A DNA stretch of 64,000 nt from Blasia pusilla (Eukaryota > Marchantiophyta > Marchantiopsida > Blasiales). The notes below the pieces were generated by a model. It was not told the DNA's origin. It worked only from the letters and a program-made list of their open reading frames with translations, and did no database searches. Positions 1 through 13,117 of the stretch are shown here, one piece after another. Location of the stretch: contig CM114271.1 in assembly GCA_050084515.1 (NCBI GenBank), positions 6,138,001 to 6,202,000 of the forward strand. Direction: 5' to 3'. Position numbers and translations under genes: made by a program. How positions within the stretch are numbered: the first letter of the stretch is position 1; the number at the start of each line of letters is the position of its first letter.

Positions 1-1515
1 GCACTACTGTACTCTACCATCCTCCCACATGCGGAGAATATGTGTTCCCTCCAATCAATACCTCTTAGCACGTTGAAGAACACGGTCTCGCTCCTTGGCA
101 CTCACTATGCCTGGCACCCTACTGGTCCGTAGGAACTCCAACACTTACGCATCATCATGAATATCACGCTGATCCGTACCACCATCTCCAACCTTAGGAT
201 CTAAAGGTGGCCATCTACCCTCGACTAGAGTAAGATATCATGTGGTCCTCCATACTAGAGTCCACCCTAACCAACATAAAAGGCGGATGCATGCCAACCT
301 GGCACCATCTCCTCATCAACCTCGCCATGCCATCTAGCCCCGCTTGTATCCTCTTGGCTAGTACATGGGTTCCTACTCAACCCATCAAGATCAAGGTTGG
401 CAACCTGTGTCTATGTATCACCCGGAAGTCATACTCTGTAAGATAAGAGCCCACCGTGCAAGCTTCCCCGTAAGCTTGTCCGACTCCATCAACCACTTGA
501 GCGTGTGGTGATCGAGAATAACAAGGGTAAAGCGTGTGTGCCAAACAAGTAACACCTAAAGTGTGCCCACACCACACACCGCCAAGCACTCTCCCTCATA
601 TGAACTATAGCGCGACTCTGCATTATTCGAACGACTTGCATAGGCCACCACAAACTCCATGTGCTCATCATCATGTTGTGTCAACACCGCTCCAAGTCCC
701 AACCTAATCCAATCAGTGTGTAACTGAAATGGGCGCCCTTTGATAGGTCTCCTCAAGATAGGCGCCGCCACCAACTGGGCCTTAAGCTCCCCAAAAGCTC
801 TCTCTTGATCATCTCCCCAGTGCCACTCTTGATCTGATTTCAGCAATTGGTTTAAAGGCTTTGCCATAGCACTAAATCCCTTCACATACCTCCGATAGTA
901 GTTCGCCAACCCCATGAATGCTCGAACTCTACTCACATATACCGGACGTGGAATAAGTGCAATAGCCTCCACCTTTGCTTGCTGAACTCCCAAACCACCT
1001 GGATAGATCACATGACCCAAGTACTCAACATCCTCATGGAAGAACTTACACTTTCCTTGGATGCAACGTAGACCATGAGCTTTCAACCGCTCAAACACCA
1101 TCTGCAAATGTATCTGATGCTCCTCCACCGTGTTACTGAACACCAAGATATCATCAATGTAACACCGAACAAAATCCAACCCTGCTAGGATCCTGTCCAT
1201 CACTCTTTGAAACTCGGCAGGTGCATTCTTCAACCCAAAGGGTAAGAATTTCCACTGGTACAAACAATCCTTGCCATGAGAGTTGACACCCCAAAATGCT
1301 GTCTTGGCCTTGTCACTCTCCCGAATTGGCAATTGATGGTATCCTGCTCGAAGATCCAAAGTACTGAAAATCTTTGCCTGTCCCACCACATCAAAGATCT
1401 CCTCAAGTGTAGGCATGGCATACCTATCGGCCTTGGTTTGCCGATTGATAGGACGGTAATCTCCACACATCCGCCTATCCGTGTAGTTGCCATGCATATC
1501 CTTTTTAGCATGCAT
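1..1515 (-). pseudogene. reverse transcriptase and RNase H of gypsy copy A
   Basis: One open stretch (556-1515) holds a nearly complete Ty3/gypsy RT core. It contains CGDYRPINRQT, LDLRAGYHQLPI, FGLKNAPAEFQRVMD, the catalytic YIDDILVFS, and then FMGLANYYRRYVKGFS and AFGELKAQL leading into RNase H (GLGAVLTQHDD, YASRSNN). The YIDD aspartates are intact. The reading frame breaks near 560 and continues in other frames towards 240, where HEYDF- and NLDADGLSRNP-like residues can be matched to copy B. Position 1 corresponds to about 32310 of copy B. The upstream end near 1515-1550 is also frameshifted. Confidence 0.9.
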
Positions 1516-1599
1516 GACAGTGGCTGATGCATACTCTCAGCGACAACTCCACTAATCCAGCCTCCAAAAGGTCCAACGCCCCTACTCGAATCAGGTCCC

Positions 1600-3959
1600 T
1601 CTCCATATCACTATATCGGTAGGGACGACGGAAGATTGGCGTATCACTAGCCAAATCAATCCGTATACCGGGTCCAACCTAAAACCCAACTCCTTCATGC
1701 TAAAGGCAAAACAACTCCTATAAGCACGTAGGAACCTGTGTCAGCGTCGTTTCTCACCTCACCTAAGCTTGGGCCCAAGTAATGGCTCCCAAGTCTCTCC
1801 CTTTGGCATACTAGAGGGAGAGGACGATGCCATTGGTCGCTACACAACCCCCTCACAAGATGATACACCCTTAGCTACACCATCATCGAGCAAATAACTC
1901 CTCCACCAAAGATGAGCAACCAACTCCACATGCCCAACCATTACATCCCATTTACTCCAAGGATGCAAAATACTACTCTCCTTGCCCTGACCGATGCCTC
2001 TACCGTCCCGGTAGCCATCGAGCTCATTACAGGGGTGGAAGACCCTGACATAGTCCAAGTCGACGCCGCTCGGCCATACCAAGACTCAAAATCCAAGTCA
2101 AACAATTCAGGTCCATGGCCTGACCCAACACATGACGCCGTGAAGCCTCGTAAATAGAAGCAACCGCCACGCTGAAGAGTAAATCCCATCGCACGCTCTC
2201 TCTCATCGCCGTTAGGCTCCACCAATCGCCGCACATGAGAATCCCATACAAGCCCGGACCACCTTCCTGTAGGCATGTGACGCGGGAAAACTCACAAATG
2301 TGGATAGTGCCATCCTAGGTCTGGCCCACACGATTCACCAACGCCATGGGTGACCGATCAATAACCCTCACCACTTGAGAAAGTCGCCCAAGATTCAAGA
2401 TACTATCCACGGTAAGGCGAGGATCGCCAGACCGCATCATATGCTCGACGTAGAACCTCCCCTAGGCAACAAGTTTGTCCACCACAAGCGTGGACGATGT
2501 GCACGTGAGCCAACTTCTTCGGCACGCATCCAACAACACCGCTAGTCCAATCCAAGACCGCACCTCATGAACACTCGCCATCATCCGGGTCCGAGTGTCA
2601 CCCAACAATGGAACATTCTCCGAATGTAAGCTAGAGCACGTGCTCGATGAACTGAAGATGTCGTAACACCCGTAACATCTCCCAAAACAATCGAGACCTA
2701 GGGTCATGTAATCCCTCACCACGACCAAAGACGTGTATGACCCACGACATGGCCATCCCTGCAATCACCAAATCCACAGGACCAACCCTCTCAAGGTCCT
2801 GCACCCCAACAATGCAATGTGTGATGGTAAAGCACTGGTACCCACGAATAGCGATGGCGGCAACAACTCGGATATCTCCGCATCAATCGACCAATATGTC
2901 GGGATGAGACTCTCTAGGCGTCTCATCTCGCTCCCACATACACGTATCTCCAAGACAGAATACCGCCTGCAACATCGCCGCCAAACCTGGTCTATAAGAC
3001 GTCTCGATCCAATAATCCATATGAAAAACCCATCGGTACAATATCGCTCCTCCAACTAGTACATCATACGACTCGGCTGATGTGACTACGCAGATACTCC
3101 CAACCGGGAGCTATCGTCGCATGATCCTGGTCTCAAATCAGACAGAAAACTTCCCGTGTCATGAATTGAGACCTATCATTGGCTCCTCCAAGTGATGTTT
3201 GAATCGGAATGGGCAAGGCTCAAGCTCGACCTCCGAATACCCAAACCAATACATGCCGCCTTTCCCAACATCAAAGGTGGGCACCGAGTCTAACAAGACT
3301 CTATCTGGTCTATACACTGTCATGTAGGACTCACCAATCGGAAGATCCCCTCCGGTTGTCCAACATACATACACCAGGTGTAAGCCTCTCACGATTAATG
3401 GTGGCCGGTGGTAATGCATCCATCTTCGCCGCCTTTGCGCTAAGTAGCACGGGTACTCAATGCTACTCTCGACATAGAGGGTCGCTCCACCGCAACATCC
3501 TCATCCACCTCAACACGTGTAGCAAGAATAACACCCCACGTTCACACAATGTGGTCGCTAGCTGAAATCTGAAGCTAAGTCAACTCCTAAAGCCATCGCT
3601 CGTGGCAAAACGATGGGGATCCCAACACCGAAGTTGCCATCCGCATCATCTTGCCTTTGGATGCCGCATCCGTGTCTACTACACGCGATGTAGATGCCTC
3701 GATCCCCCTTTGTAGGCTCAATAGGCTCGCGAGGAACCATGGATGGAGTCCTAAGCACCTCAGACAAGAAGAATGACTGGGAAGCCTAGCTCGCCTCCCG
3801 GCCTCACCCCTCTGTGGGTCCAACTCACAAAGTAGCACCACGTGGCTCTGACGCTCGAGTGGCTCCTCTCGTAACTGCAGCTGATGCCTCAACCTAAGCT
3901 GCACTCGCCATATAAGAGAGATCATCCCCTCCATAAGAGGTTGAAGCCCCTGCTCCCGA
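1600..3959 (-). pseudogene. gag-pol linker and decayed protease of gypsy copy A
   Basis: About 2 kb separate the gag tail from reverse transcriptase. The aspartic protease is recognisable around 2470-2560 only by comparison with copy B: VLLDA is followed by a frame disruption where B reads LLDAGAS, and TLVVDKLVA follows in both. Upstream, stretches such as MTVYRPDRVLLDS and ELEPCPF (3160-3420) are shared with copy B at 28540-28670, so this long linker was probably translated once. I do not recognise a domain in it. Confidence 0.55.
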
Positions 3960-5260
3960 ACCTGATCTATCTTTGGATACCACCATAGTAGCCAACTCTC
4001 GCTCCAATGCTCAATCCTGGCGACCATAGCGACTCTGTCGTAGTGGTAGGGGTAGCCACCGTAGGCTCTCCAACCACTCGTCCACCTCTACCACACCTAG
4101 CACCTCTACCACCTCGGCCTCTCGAAGCTACTCCATCACGGCCACGGTCTGATCTCAACTCTGGATGAAGATCAAAGCAACACTCTCGAGGATGACCTAG
4201 TCTCCCGCAATGATCACACTGAGTTGGGGCCGACTGAGGCCCATCCTCCAAATTCCGTCTCCCATCCTCTTGGGGAAAAAAATTCCTAACATGATCACCT
4301 CCACATGTCCAACATGACTGTCCTTGCTGCGGGGCTGCAAATGAAGGCAATGGTCTCTGCACAAATGTCCCTCTAGGACTTGATCGAGGTCGCGTGTACC
4401 CCCACGACTCCCCACTACTACTACCACCACCACCACTACGAGGCTGTGAGGTGGGCGGTGAACACGAAGTAGTAGTTGTATCCCCTCTTGAATGCGGATG
4501 TCACCACTCTCTCCTTCACCATGTTAAGCTCAATCTTCTCAGATAGAGCAAACACATGGGTCAATGTGGGTGAATCATCACTCATAAGAGTAGCATCACG
4601 TACTCTACGGCGCAAATCTCTGTCCAAGATCCCATACCAAAATTGACCGCTGATCCTCAGTCACACCCAGGTAATTGAAATCAAGCGTCGATACGCGCGT
4701 GTATGCCTCACGAAGACTCTCACCAGTCTTTCGCTCAAAGTCGTGAAGATTCCTCAACTTCTCCGTCTTCACTCCTTGATAGTTCTTCTTCAACCTCTTG
4801 AAGAACTGCAATCGGGCTAAACGATGGTGGGGCACTAGTACCTCCACTAGTACCCCCACTAGTACCTCCACTCCGGCTCGCACTGCACCACTCGCGTCAT
4901 TTGGGTGGCATAGTAGGAGCACTACTACCAATACCACCATGGGTGATAGACACATAGCCTGGAGACCAATATTGTCTCCATGCCTCAATCTCAACAACAT
5001 GGTCCTTCCTTAACTCATGGTAATCATCCATGGGTGGTCCTTCCAAGTCTTTGAAACAACCCCTTCCAAGCCAAGAAGGGTGTAAACAACGTGCGTTCGC
5101 AACATCTACATATCACACCACGTATCAAACTCTGTATGAAGTCCTCCAACTCAATGGTACCCATTTGCACCGAGTATTGTCGTGGGCCCTTCATGGCCCC
5201 ATATCCACCGTCCATGTCCCTAATCAATGGAGCCGCAACACTCGATAACAACGTAGAAGA
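3960..5260 (-). pseudogene. gag of gypsy copy A (frameshifted)
   Basis: Three overlapping frames carry a retrotransposon gag core (FFKRLKKNYQGVKTEK, then FERKTGESLREAYTR, then RDLRRRVRDATL), followed by two zinc knuckles and an Arg/Gly-rich tail (RGRGGRGARCGRGGR). The first knuckle reads CWTCGGDHVRNFF, with the last Cys mutated to Phe; copy B keeps Cys there. The second is CDHCGRLGHPRECC and fits CX2CX4HX4C. The knuckles should bind RNA during packaging. Frame changes near 4610 and 4430, plus the lost Cys, make it a pseudogene. Confidence 0.85.
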
Positions 5261-5950
5261 CTCGGTGTTTGGAACACCTCGTCCTCCTCTTCATCAACCG
5301 TCGGAAGTGGAAAAGGTAGCGATACCTAAATCCACTCCGTGTGAAACCACCACCATCCCGCACCACGGTCCCCAACCAGACCACCCGACTGACTCGTGAT
5401 GACCAACGCCGATGCCGCACCACCACCAAATTACCCAAGTGACGTCGATGTCGCTCTACTATTGTAGCTCTACTAGCTATGGGTGTAGGCAACCTAACCT
5501 CTCATCACCACAAGAAGACTCCCACGGTCTACTGGTCATCATTCCAGCCTCACTATCAGTAGCACACAGGAGTAACACTACTATGGAAATCAGCGTCAAC
5601 CCTAACAATGGGCGCGCAAGCAAGAAGCACAATGGAGGGGATCCAAACACAGGAAATCCAACGACAACCCTCCAATCTCAAATGGAAATCAAGGTAACAC
5701 AATCCACCAAACGTGGTGCCCTCTGAATCCACAAAACCCACCACACAATTCTAACGCAATAGCTACTCCGCCGCGGGTCGATGACGTGCTAGTCGAACTC
5801 GCAGCACCTGAAAATATCACCTGCATGGAGAGGCTACACCGTACTATGCGCTAGAGGTACATCAACCAAAAACCTGAGATGCATAAAGTGCCTAACACCT
5901 CTCCGAACAGCACCAAATGAGCTACAACGACAGACCTTTGGCATAGTTAA

Positions 5951-6002
5951 GAACTCAGCAGTTAAGCGTCCTCCAGGCAGAATAGCCCAAAGATGGGTGA
6001 CC
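5951..6002 (+). promoter_or_regulatory. 5S rRNA-derived segment with Pol III internal promoter layout, antisense to gypsy copy A
   Basis: The 52 bp begin with GAACTCAGCAGTTAAGCG and end with GATGGGTGACC, separated by exactly 23 bp. In plant 5S rRNA the equivalent blocks are GAACTCCGCAGTTAAGCG (start of box A) and GATGGGTGACC (box C), also 23 bp apart. By eye about 40 of 52 positions agree; the two blocks are nearly perfect and the middle is about half matched. It lies on the strand opposite to the element's genes. The same segment is kept in copy B. Cassandra TRIM elements are the known case of 5S-bearing retroelements; whether this one drives Pol III transcription is inference. Confidence 0.75.
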
Positions 6003-6895
6003 AGTTATGCAAAACTCAAATCCTAAATCCTGCAAAAATTTCCTCACACCCAAGCAAGCAAGCTTGCTTGCTTGCTCCTTGCTCCTTACTCCGCCTCTCA
6101 CGCCCACTCGCCCCGAGTTGCCTCGAAGCCTCAAAACGCCGAGACATGCCCCGTTCGCCACGCTTCACGATGCTTCGCTATGGAGAGAGGTCCAACCAGG
6201 GCGCCCCCAATGGGATAGGCATCTCCAAAAATGAACGAGTCACCAACCAACCAGCCCCTCCGATCCGCTGTCCACCATAGCCAGACCTTGAGCTAGTCCG
6301 CAAAATTTCGATATGAAATTACTTCACAAATACGTGACCAAAATCAAATCTGTTTCGATCAGAATTCAATTGACCACCATAGCTATCTCCCCACAAAAAC
6401 TCAGCTACAACCGAGCTCCGTACTCCGAGCTAAAGATCAGACAAACTTGCTGTCCATACACCTCTAGAACCGCAAATCCGACAGCGCTTCCGCCAAGTTT
6501 CATGCACGCAGAAATCCGCAACGCTCCACGCACTCGAGCAGATAGCTTCACATGAGATCACAATACAAGTAGCAATAGGAACCTCTCACCCGATCTGGAT
6601 GAACTTCACAGAGCTTCCGCACTCCAAGCTCTCCACATCGTAAAACCGTCGAACACGAACAGAATCTTCAATGCTTGATAACTTCCAACTCCCTTGACGA
6701 AATCCGGCGATCTCGGTAGCGTTGGAAAGCTCTCGCAAGAAGGCGCTTCTTTCCTAACCAACCAGGTACCTGATTCACACCTCCAACATAGGCAACAAGC
6801 CGCGAACATCCACGGCTGAGTACACAATCGGCCCCTAACTGGATCCCTCTTGATCTACAATCGAAGCTACCATCGATCTACTCCAGTTCTTTGAG

Positions 6896-7261
6896 TGAAA
6901 TCCGTGAAAGACCTACTGTCATAAAACACGTTTACAATCACATACAGTCGAGCCAAACCCACTCCACGATGGGAGAATCTAGGTCGAAGCTTGCGGGAAA
7001 CACCATAGCCAAGAGCTCTACTCACTACCAAAGCTAACTCCCAACGCAACAGGCTCAACTCAAAGAACTGATTGTTCTTTGAGGGCAAGCCACCTTATAT
7101 CCTCCAACCTAAGAGCGGGCTCTCTTTGGGAAAGTCACCCCAAGTGAGTAACCCCCAACCCTATGTATGGAACCGCATCTCTACCAAGCCACTACGGTCC
7201 TACATAAGGAATGGCCTCTACCAGCACTATACTCTACGACATAATCCGTATGGTCATGACA
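6896..7261 (-). repeat. 5' LTR of gypsy copy A
   Basis: The segment is 366 bp, from TGTCATGACC at 7261 to GGATTTCA at 6896, so it has TG..CA ends. The same span is found as 25317-25684 (368 bp) and 33860-34225 (366 bp) in copy B, after which the three copies diverge. It contains a TATA-like GATATAAGG and, next to it, an inverted repeat CTCAAAGAAC/GTTCTTTGAG (about 7056-7081). The LTR end is inferred from the point of divergence. No clear tRNA primer-binding site was seen after it. Confidence 0.7.
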
Positions 7262-8999
7262 AACATGTAATATATAAAAGTAGATATTGAAATGTGAATT
7301 TATGTGCTTTTGTGAATAGCTAAGTCCTAGATGCACATGCTAGCGGGGACCCAATACGTGATCGAGCATGCGCATTGGTAAAAGGAGGATCTATCTTTGC
7401 TAGAACACTAAGACAAAATCTAGATTAGCTATGTGTGAGTAAATTTTGTTGTGGGAATTAGCCTCTAGTGATATTGATGGACTTGTCAATACTTTTGGAA
7501 TATCCTTATTACAAGCTAGGCGTATTTGAACCCTCCTCCATTTTCTACTAATTCCTTCATGATCATAGGAGAAGCTAAGGCCACATGCACTAGACCAAGA
7601 TCTGTCAATCATTCTAAGGAGCAAAATTTTCCAACGATTTTTTTGGTAAGATATCATAGTAATTCTTTATATGATTGTGTGGTTAGGCCACTCATCTTAA
7701 AATGAGTATGAATTATATAAGTTACTGGTCTAAAAATTCTTAAATCATAACTAGACTTAGCTCTGGATAGTACCATATAGGTTTGTAAAACATGAAAGCA
7801 AATTTTAATGCAACAAGATATCTACCTCCTATCGTACAATCTTATTATTTTTGTGTTTTCATTGCATAACTTATCATGATGGAAAATGTGAGTTTAGCAT
7901 ATTCCCTACTCCTTTTGGTATGCAATACATCATACATAGATCTCTTGACCTCTGTCGTGCGCATACACATTACTACACAACATACATTGTTGTCAGCGAA
8001 CACACACACAAACACTCGGGATCTCATGATAACTCATGGCATGTAACCATCGAGACGAGAAGTGTGAAAATATCTCCAATTCGCGAACATGAGGTCGAAA
8101 TCCAATACCTAAAGCGGAACGGAGGAATGTGCGGGCGCCTCCTCACAATTGCCACAACCAAAATCGTGTCTATTTGCGGGTAGTAATGGCAGGAACACAG
8201 TAGCTACGGCAAACCGCGTCGAGAAATCATGGACGCCCTTGGCTCAACCTTTGGTAGCAATAGAAACAACCGTTGGGGGGGGGGGAGGCATTGTGAGAAG
8301 TTGCGTAATCCCTAAGGAGGCGCAAATAGTTCAAGCAGGTGACCTAAGGTTGAGGTTGTGGTAGTCGGTCGCGGCGGCAATGGCAGTCAGTAGCTATAGT
8401 TGTGGCAGCACGGCTTTCACTTACTAACTCAGTTGAGAGCGAAGTGGCAACGAGGCGTCTACGACAGCAACAAACACGCGTGTGGCAGAATGCCAATAAT
8501 TGGGGACGCAGTCGATAAGGGAAATGTAGTAGTAGCGAGGCTAATGGTGTTGGAAGCAAGTCTAGCATAGCTAAGGTCGGCGGCTGCAAGTGGCCATAAT
8601 TGGATGCAAAGTGGGCGGCATCAAAGCGGACCCCAACGCCCCCTCTCCTTTTCTCTTATTTTATCTTAAATAAAAATTTCCGTCCGGAGACTAGGTCTGT
8701 TCTATTTTGCTAAACTTGACTGCCCCTCTTTCTAAAATTATCCATGATTTGGATTTTTGCCCCAATAATCCTTGAATTCTAGGGTCAACATCCCGAAAGA
8801 AAAAATTTTAACTTCAATAGAAAATTTCCTTTGTCCGATTCCCTTAGATAAAATGATTTTCTACCTCTTACACAAGGAGTTACCAAAGGCAATTGGAAAT
8901 TTCACTCACACGGTGGCACGGTGGCTATGGCAGCCAACAACATTGGTCACAACTTCGTGCTTAGATGTTCAAATCATGCACCGTTTTCTAGCAATGTGC
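7262..8999. other. intergenic, no gene seen
   Basis: The left half is AT-rich (about 7270-8100) and the stretch to 8650 is more mixed. Only short ORFs without recognisable domains occur. A G-run of eleven bases lies near 8275-8286. I see no tRNA, no clear transposon ends and no coding exon here. Confidence 0.5.
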
Positions 9000-10120
<1,121 letters not shown>

Positions 10121-10556
10121 CACCTAATTACATGTCCATTTATTATAAATATGATTTTTTTAATTTCATAAAAATATCTTCATATATAAAATTAAAACCT
10201 ATTATACCAAAACTAATGTATGATATCTATAGATAGGTCACACACATACTCTATGTTTTAATCTAAAAGATGTGACAGATGAGAGTGCATTGAGATATAC
10301 GAAAGGATATTATACCGAAATTGGTGAGATGAAAGAGATTGCAGATTTGTGAAGTTTCCCTTAAGTGCTTGATGATCATGAGGTGGTCCGACTCTAAATG
10401 ACTTGAGACAAGTTATAAGTAAAACGTTAATCAAAACTTCTCCACACACATCCAAAAATAAAGATTGAGTTAAAAAAAACTAATTTATGTTTCATTAAAG
10501 TACCAAAAATAATGATTGCAACATAATTTGGATTCCCAAAATTGAAGGCAATCACG

Positions 10557-10995
10557 AGATAACCCACCAAACTTTAAAATTTGCAATTGAAGACATGGCT
10601 TTAAAAGAGTTTTTGGGACATTCGAGAAAAAAAAAAGTGAAATGGGTAGGAAATAAAATACTAAAGATATCATCGTTAAAGTACCCACAAAGGATAGATT
10701 TAGTGTATTTAGGGCTCCCACATACGCTCCCCAATTTTTTCCTCTATGTAGGTAGGCTATCTATGTGTCCTCCACACTTGTTCACTAATTACTTCTCTCC
10801 TACCACTCTCAAAGCGACGCATACTAGTTTCTACAATAGTGATGTCTTCTAAGAATTCATGGTAATATATGGGGTAATCCCACAAACTTCAAAATTCCCG
10901 ATTAAAAAACATCAATTTAAAGGAGATTTTTGAGAAAAAAAGAGTGTGAAATGGGTAGTAGATAAAACACCAAAAATATCATCAAGAGAAAAAGA
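10557..10995. repeat. diverged direct repeat, two units
   Basis: A unit of about 125 bp at 10557-10690 recurs at about 10873-10995. Shared blocks include CCCACAAACTT, TTTAAA..GAG.TTTTTG, GAGAAAAAAA, GTGAAATGGGTAG and ATATCATC. The spacing is about 316 bp. Identity is perhaps 70-75% by eye. There is no coding potential. It could be two copies of a short non-autonomous element, but no terminal repeats are visible. Confidence 0.55.
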
Positions 10996-11729
10996 TAAGG
11001 AAATTGCTACTTGAATGGAGGTGGAAAAGAAATGTCATCATTCATATGTTGTCAAAAAATTATGTAGCATAGGCTAAGTTCTGAATGTATGTTAGTGATG
11101 GTTGATGGCTTAATCTAAATTGCATGGAATTATTTTTTTGTTGATTTGAATGTTGGACTTGGAATGTAACTCATGAGGGAAAAAACTCACATGCACATTT
11201 CAAACCCGACGCTCAAGTTTCTCACTTAAACACACGTTTGTCGCATTCTAAATTTGGATTATCCACACTACAATGCACAAGGAACACTGCAAGAACACAT
11301 TACTTACAAATTACTTGGCCATTTTTGGATACATTGAGCGTAAACATGCACTTACGTCTACAATTTGGTGTGTCTATCATGGCCGTTTACACATAAAATC
11401 CCTAGGATCATTCTACAATCTCCATATAGCCAACGATTATAATAGAATACGTGAATTCCTTTTTGTGAGGTAGACATCCTAGACACTATGTCAAAACACA
11501 TTGTGTGCATCATCATATTATAAGCCTTATACACGAAAACATGGCAAATAGTTGGTGTTCATAAGGAAAATTTTAAAAGAAATTAAAAGATGATTAACAA
11601 CACAAAATTACTATCTTTCCATAAATTATCCATGACATGAGCATGCAACGTCATGCAAGTCTTCATCCGTCGTGACTTTTCTTTCCGCCCTGTGCGCCGA
11701 GCGTGGAAAACTCATCACTATCTTGAAAA
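10996..11729. other. intergenic, no gene seen
   Basis: This is AT-rich sequence with short ORFs only (for example 66 codons at 11273-11473, without recognisable domain). I see nothing further that can be supported. Confidence 0.4.
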
Positions 11730-11757
11730 CTAGTAAAGTGTTCGTGCGATGCACGAT
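11730..11757 (-). mobile_element. Helitron 3' terminus (minus strand)
   Basis: Read on the minus strand, a hairpin TCGTGC-ATC-GCACGA is followed by AACACTTTA and CTAG, then a T. A short GC-rich hairpin about ten bases before CTRR, with insertion between A and T, is the hallmark of Helitron 3' ends. The element body would extend to the right on the plus strand. The 5' end (TC after A) was not located. Confidence 0.55.
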
Positions 11758-11896
11758 AAATAAAATATTGGTTGAAGAACTTTTGTTAGTGTATAGCTCG
11801 TGAAAGAGAAGGGACAAAAATTCAATTTTTTTCTTGTTTCTCGTTCTATGTGAAACAAGGTTTGGGTAGTTTTTTGGCAAGAACCGATACATTTCC

Positions 11897-11955
11897 GGTC
11901 TCTACAGACGAGAATGGTAAAATTTGAAATTTTACCATTCTCGTCTGTAGAGACC
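11897..11955. repeat. perfect 59-bp palindrome
   Basis: Two 29-base arms are exact reverse complements around a single central G at 11926. The left arm starts GGTCTCTACAGACGAGAATGG; the right arm ends CGTCTGTAGAGACC. There is no mismatch, so it is either very young or under constraint. It is not a Rho-independent terminator (plant DNA, no T-tract). Confidence 0.97.
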
Positions 11956-11969
11956 AATTCCCCAATTAT

Positions 11970-12196
11970 GTGAGCTTTAACTCTCTATTTGTGGAAATTG
12001 AATCTTGACCAACTATTGTAGGATAGAATCAAGTGATAACCTTGGTCCTTAATTCAAAGGGAAGGGCTTGAGGGGAGAGGATATACCTCAAGGAAAGTGA
12101 ACTTGGAGAGCTCATTATCTCCTTGTTGAACCTCTTTAACATGAGGCGAAAAAATGATGAAGTTTCTCTCCTTTTGAGTAACCCTATCCTCTCACC

Positions 12197-12243
<47 letters not shown>

Positions 12244-12700
12244 TGCGTGCGTGCGTGCATGCATAAGAGCCATGGAACTCTTTGTGTGTTGTGAGATTAG
12301 TATAATCTATTTTACAAGGAGAAAATGAGTGAGCTCCACAATATGAAAATTGTGGAGAGAGAGTGGCTAGTTGTTTCCCTTGATTATATATTAGGACTTT
12401 GTTTCTCGCTCGATCAAGAGCTTGCATGTGAGAGTGCTCTCAAGAGCACCAAATCATGGTATGTGTGTTTTGATGGAGGAACGACGTGAAGTAGTAAGAT
12501 GCATGAGAGTGCTGCCAAAATTTTGGTGGGAATTTGAGTGGGAGAGCGTAGCTACCATGGAAGCGCCCCCGAGAGCAAGTTGTGACACTCTCAATTTTCT
12601 ATCGTTGGATTTTGTGTGGAAGAAATTGGCGGTGAATCGTTGCCGACAGGCCAAAGAGAAATAAATGCGAAGGAGAACTCCTATCTTCCACTGGTTTTTG
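11970..12700 (+). repeat. dispersed repeat family D, copy 2
   Basis: It is similar to copy 3 (45940-46390) in the same orientation and to copy 1 in reverse. Shared blocks are GGAGAG..ATATACCTMA, TTGTTGAACCTCTT, CATGAGGCGA and CTTTTGAGTAA, followed by a CTCTCA.YATGAG block where the microsatellite begins. A later part (12490-12550) matches copy 1 near 9200-9270 (GCATGAGAGTG, then GCCAAAATTTTGGTGGGAATTTGAGT). No coding function is seen. Confidence 0.6.
12199..12257. repeat. microsatellite (GA)n then (GTGC)n
   Basis: GA dinucleotides run from 12199 to 12241, followed by TGTGCGTGCGTGCGTGCATGC. The GA then GT-like order matches the minus strand of the copy 1 microsatellite at the equivalent place in the dispersed repeat. 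Confidence 0.95.
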
Positions 12701-12898
12701 GCCGATGACTTAAAAATTGAATCGGAACTCTAAAATTTCTTCTTTGATGTTGATATGAAATATTTTTTGCCACCCATTTATAATTTGTTAGACAGATAAA
12801 TATTTGCATATCAAGAAAATATTCTCCCATAATTATACAGATGATTAGACCCAAAAACAATCCCATAATAACACTATCATGAAAATGGCTTGTCAAGG

Positions 12899-13117
12899 CC
12901 AATGCTCGGCAAGAACCGGCATTCTTTGTTAAAGAAGCCGGTTGAGAACGTGCGATTTCCGGTTCAAATCTGAAAGTTTTGGAAAATTTCCGAAAAGAAA
13001 AGTGAGTTTTTTTTGTTAAATTAAAAAAAAACCGGCTAGAGTGGAGAAATTGCCGACTACCTTGAGAGTTCTCTCGGAAAGCTACCGGTATGCATAAAAA
13101 TCCTTGCCGAGCACTGG
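12899..13117. mobile_element. MITE-like element with 15-bp terminal inverted repeats
   Basis: The termini CCAATGCTCGGCAAG and CTTGCCGAGCACTGG are inverted repeats with one mismatch, about 219 bp apart. The flanks carry the direct repeat GTCAAGG at 12892-12898 and 13117-13123 (6 or 7 bp, because the last G can be assigned either way). There is no ORF. A 6-7 bp target duplication does not fit hAT (8), Mutator (9) or PIF (3) neatly, so the superfamily stays open. Confidence 0.7.

Larger units (their letters stand above)
1..7261 (-). mobile_element. Ty3/gypsy LTR retrotransposon copy A, cut by left window edge
   Basis: This is an element on the minus strand, read from 7261 leftwards. It starts with TGTCATGACC (LTR start), then a long leader, gag with zinc knuckles, a long gag-pol linker, a decayed protease, reverse transcriptase and RNase H. 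Position 1 falls just before the integrase zinc finger, so integrase and the 3' LTR lie outside the window. Collinear similarity to copy B (25317-34330) runs along its whole length, which fixes the boundary at 7261. Several frameshifts and stops break the ORF, so it is not autonomous as it stands. Compared with copy B it keeps about 700 bp of leader (roughly 6110-6895) that B has lost. Confidence 0.93.

Noticed and set aside
12949-12972. CCGGTTCAAATCT resembling a tRNA B box
   Set aside because: No matching acceptor stem, A box or cloverleaf could be drawn around it; it lies inside a MITE-like element.
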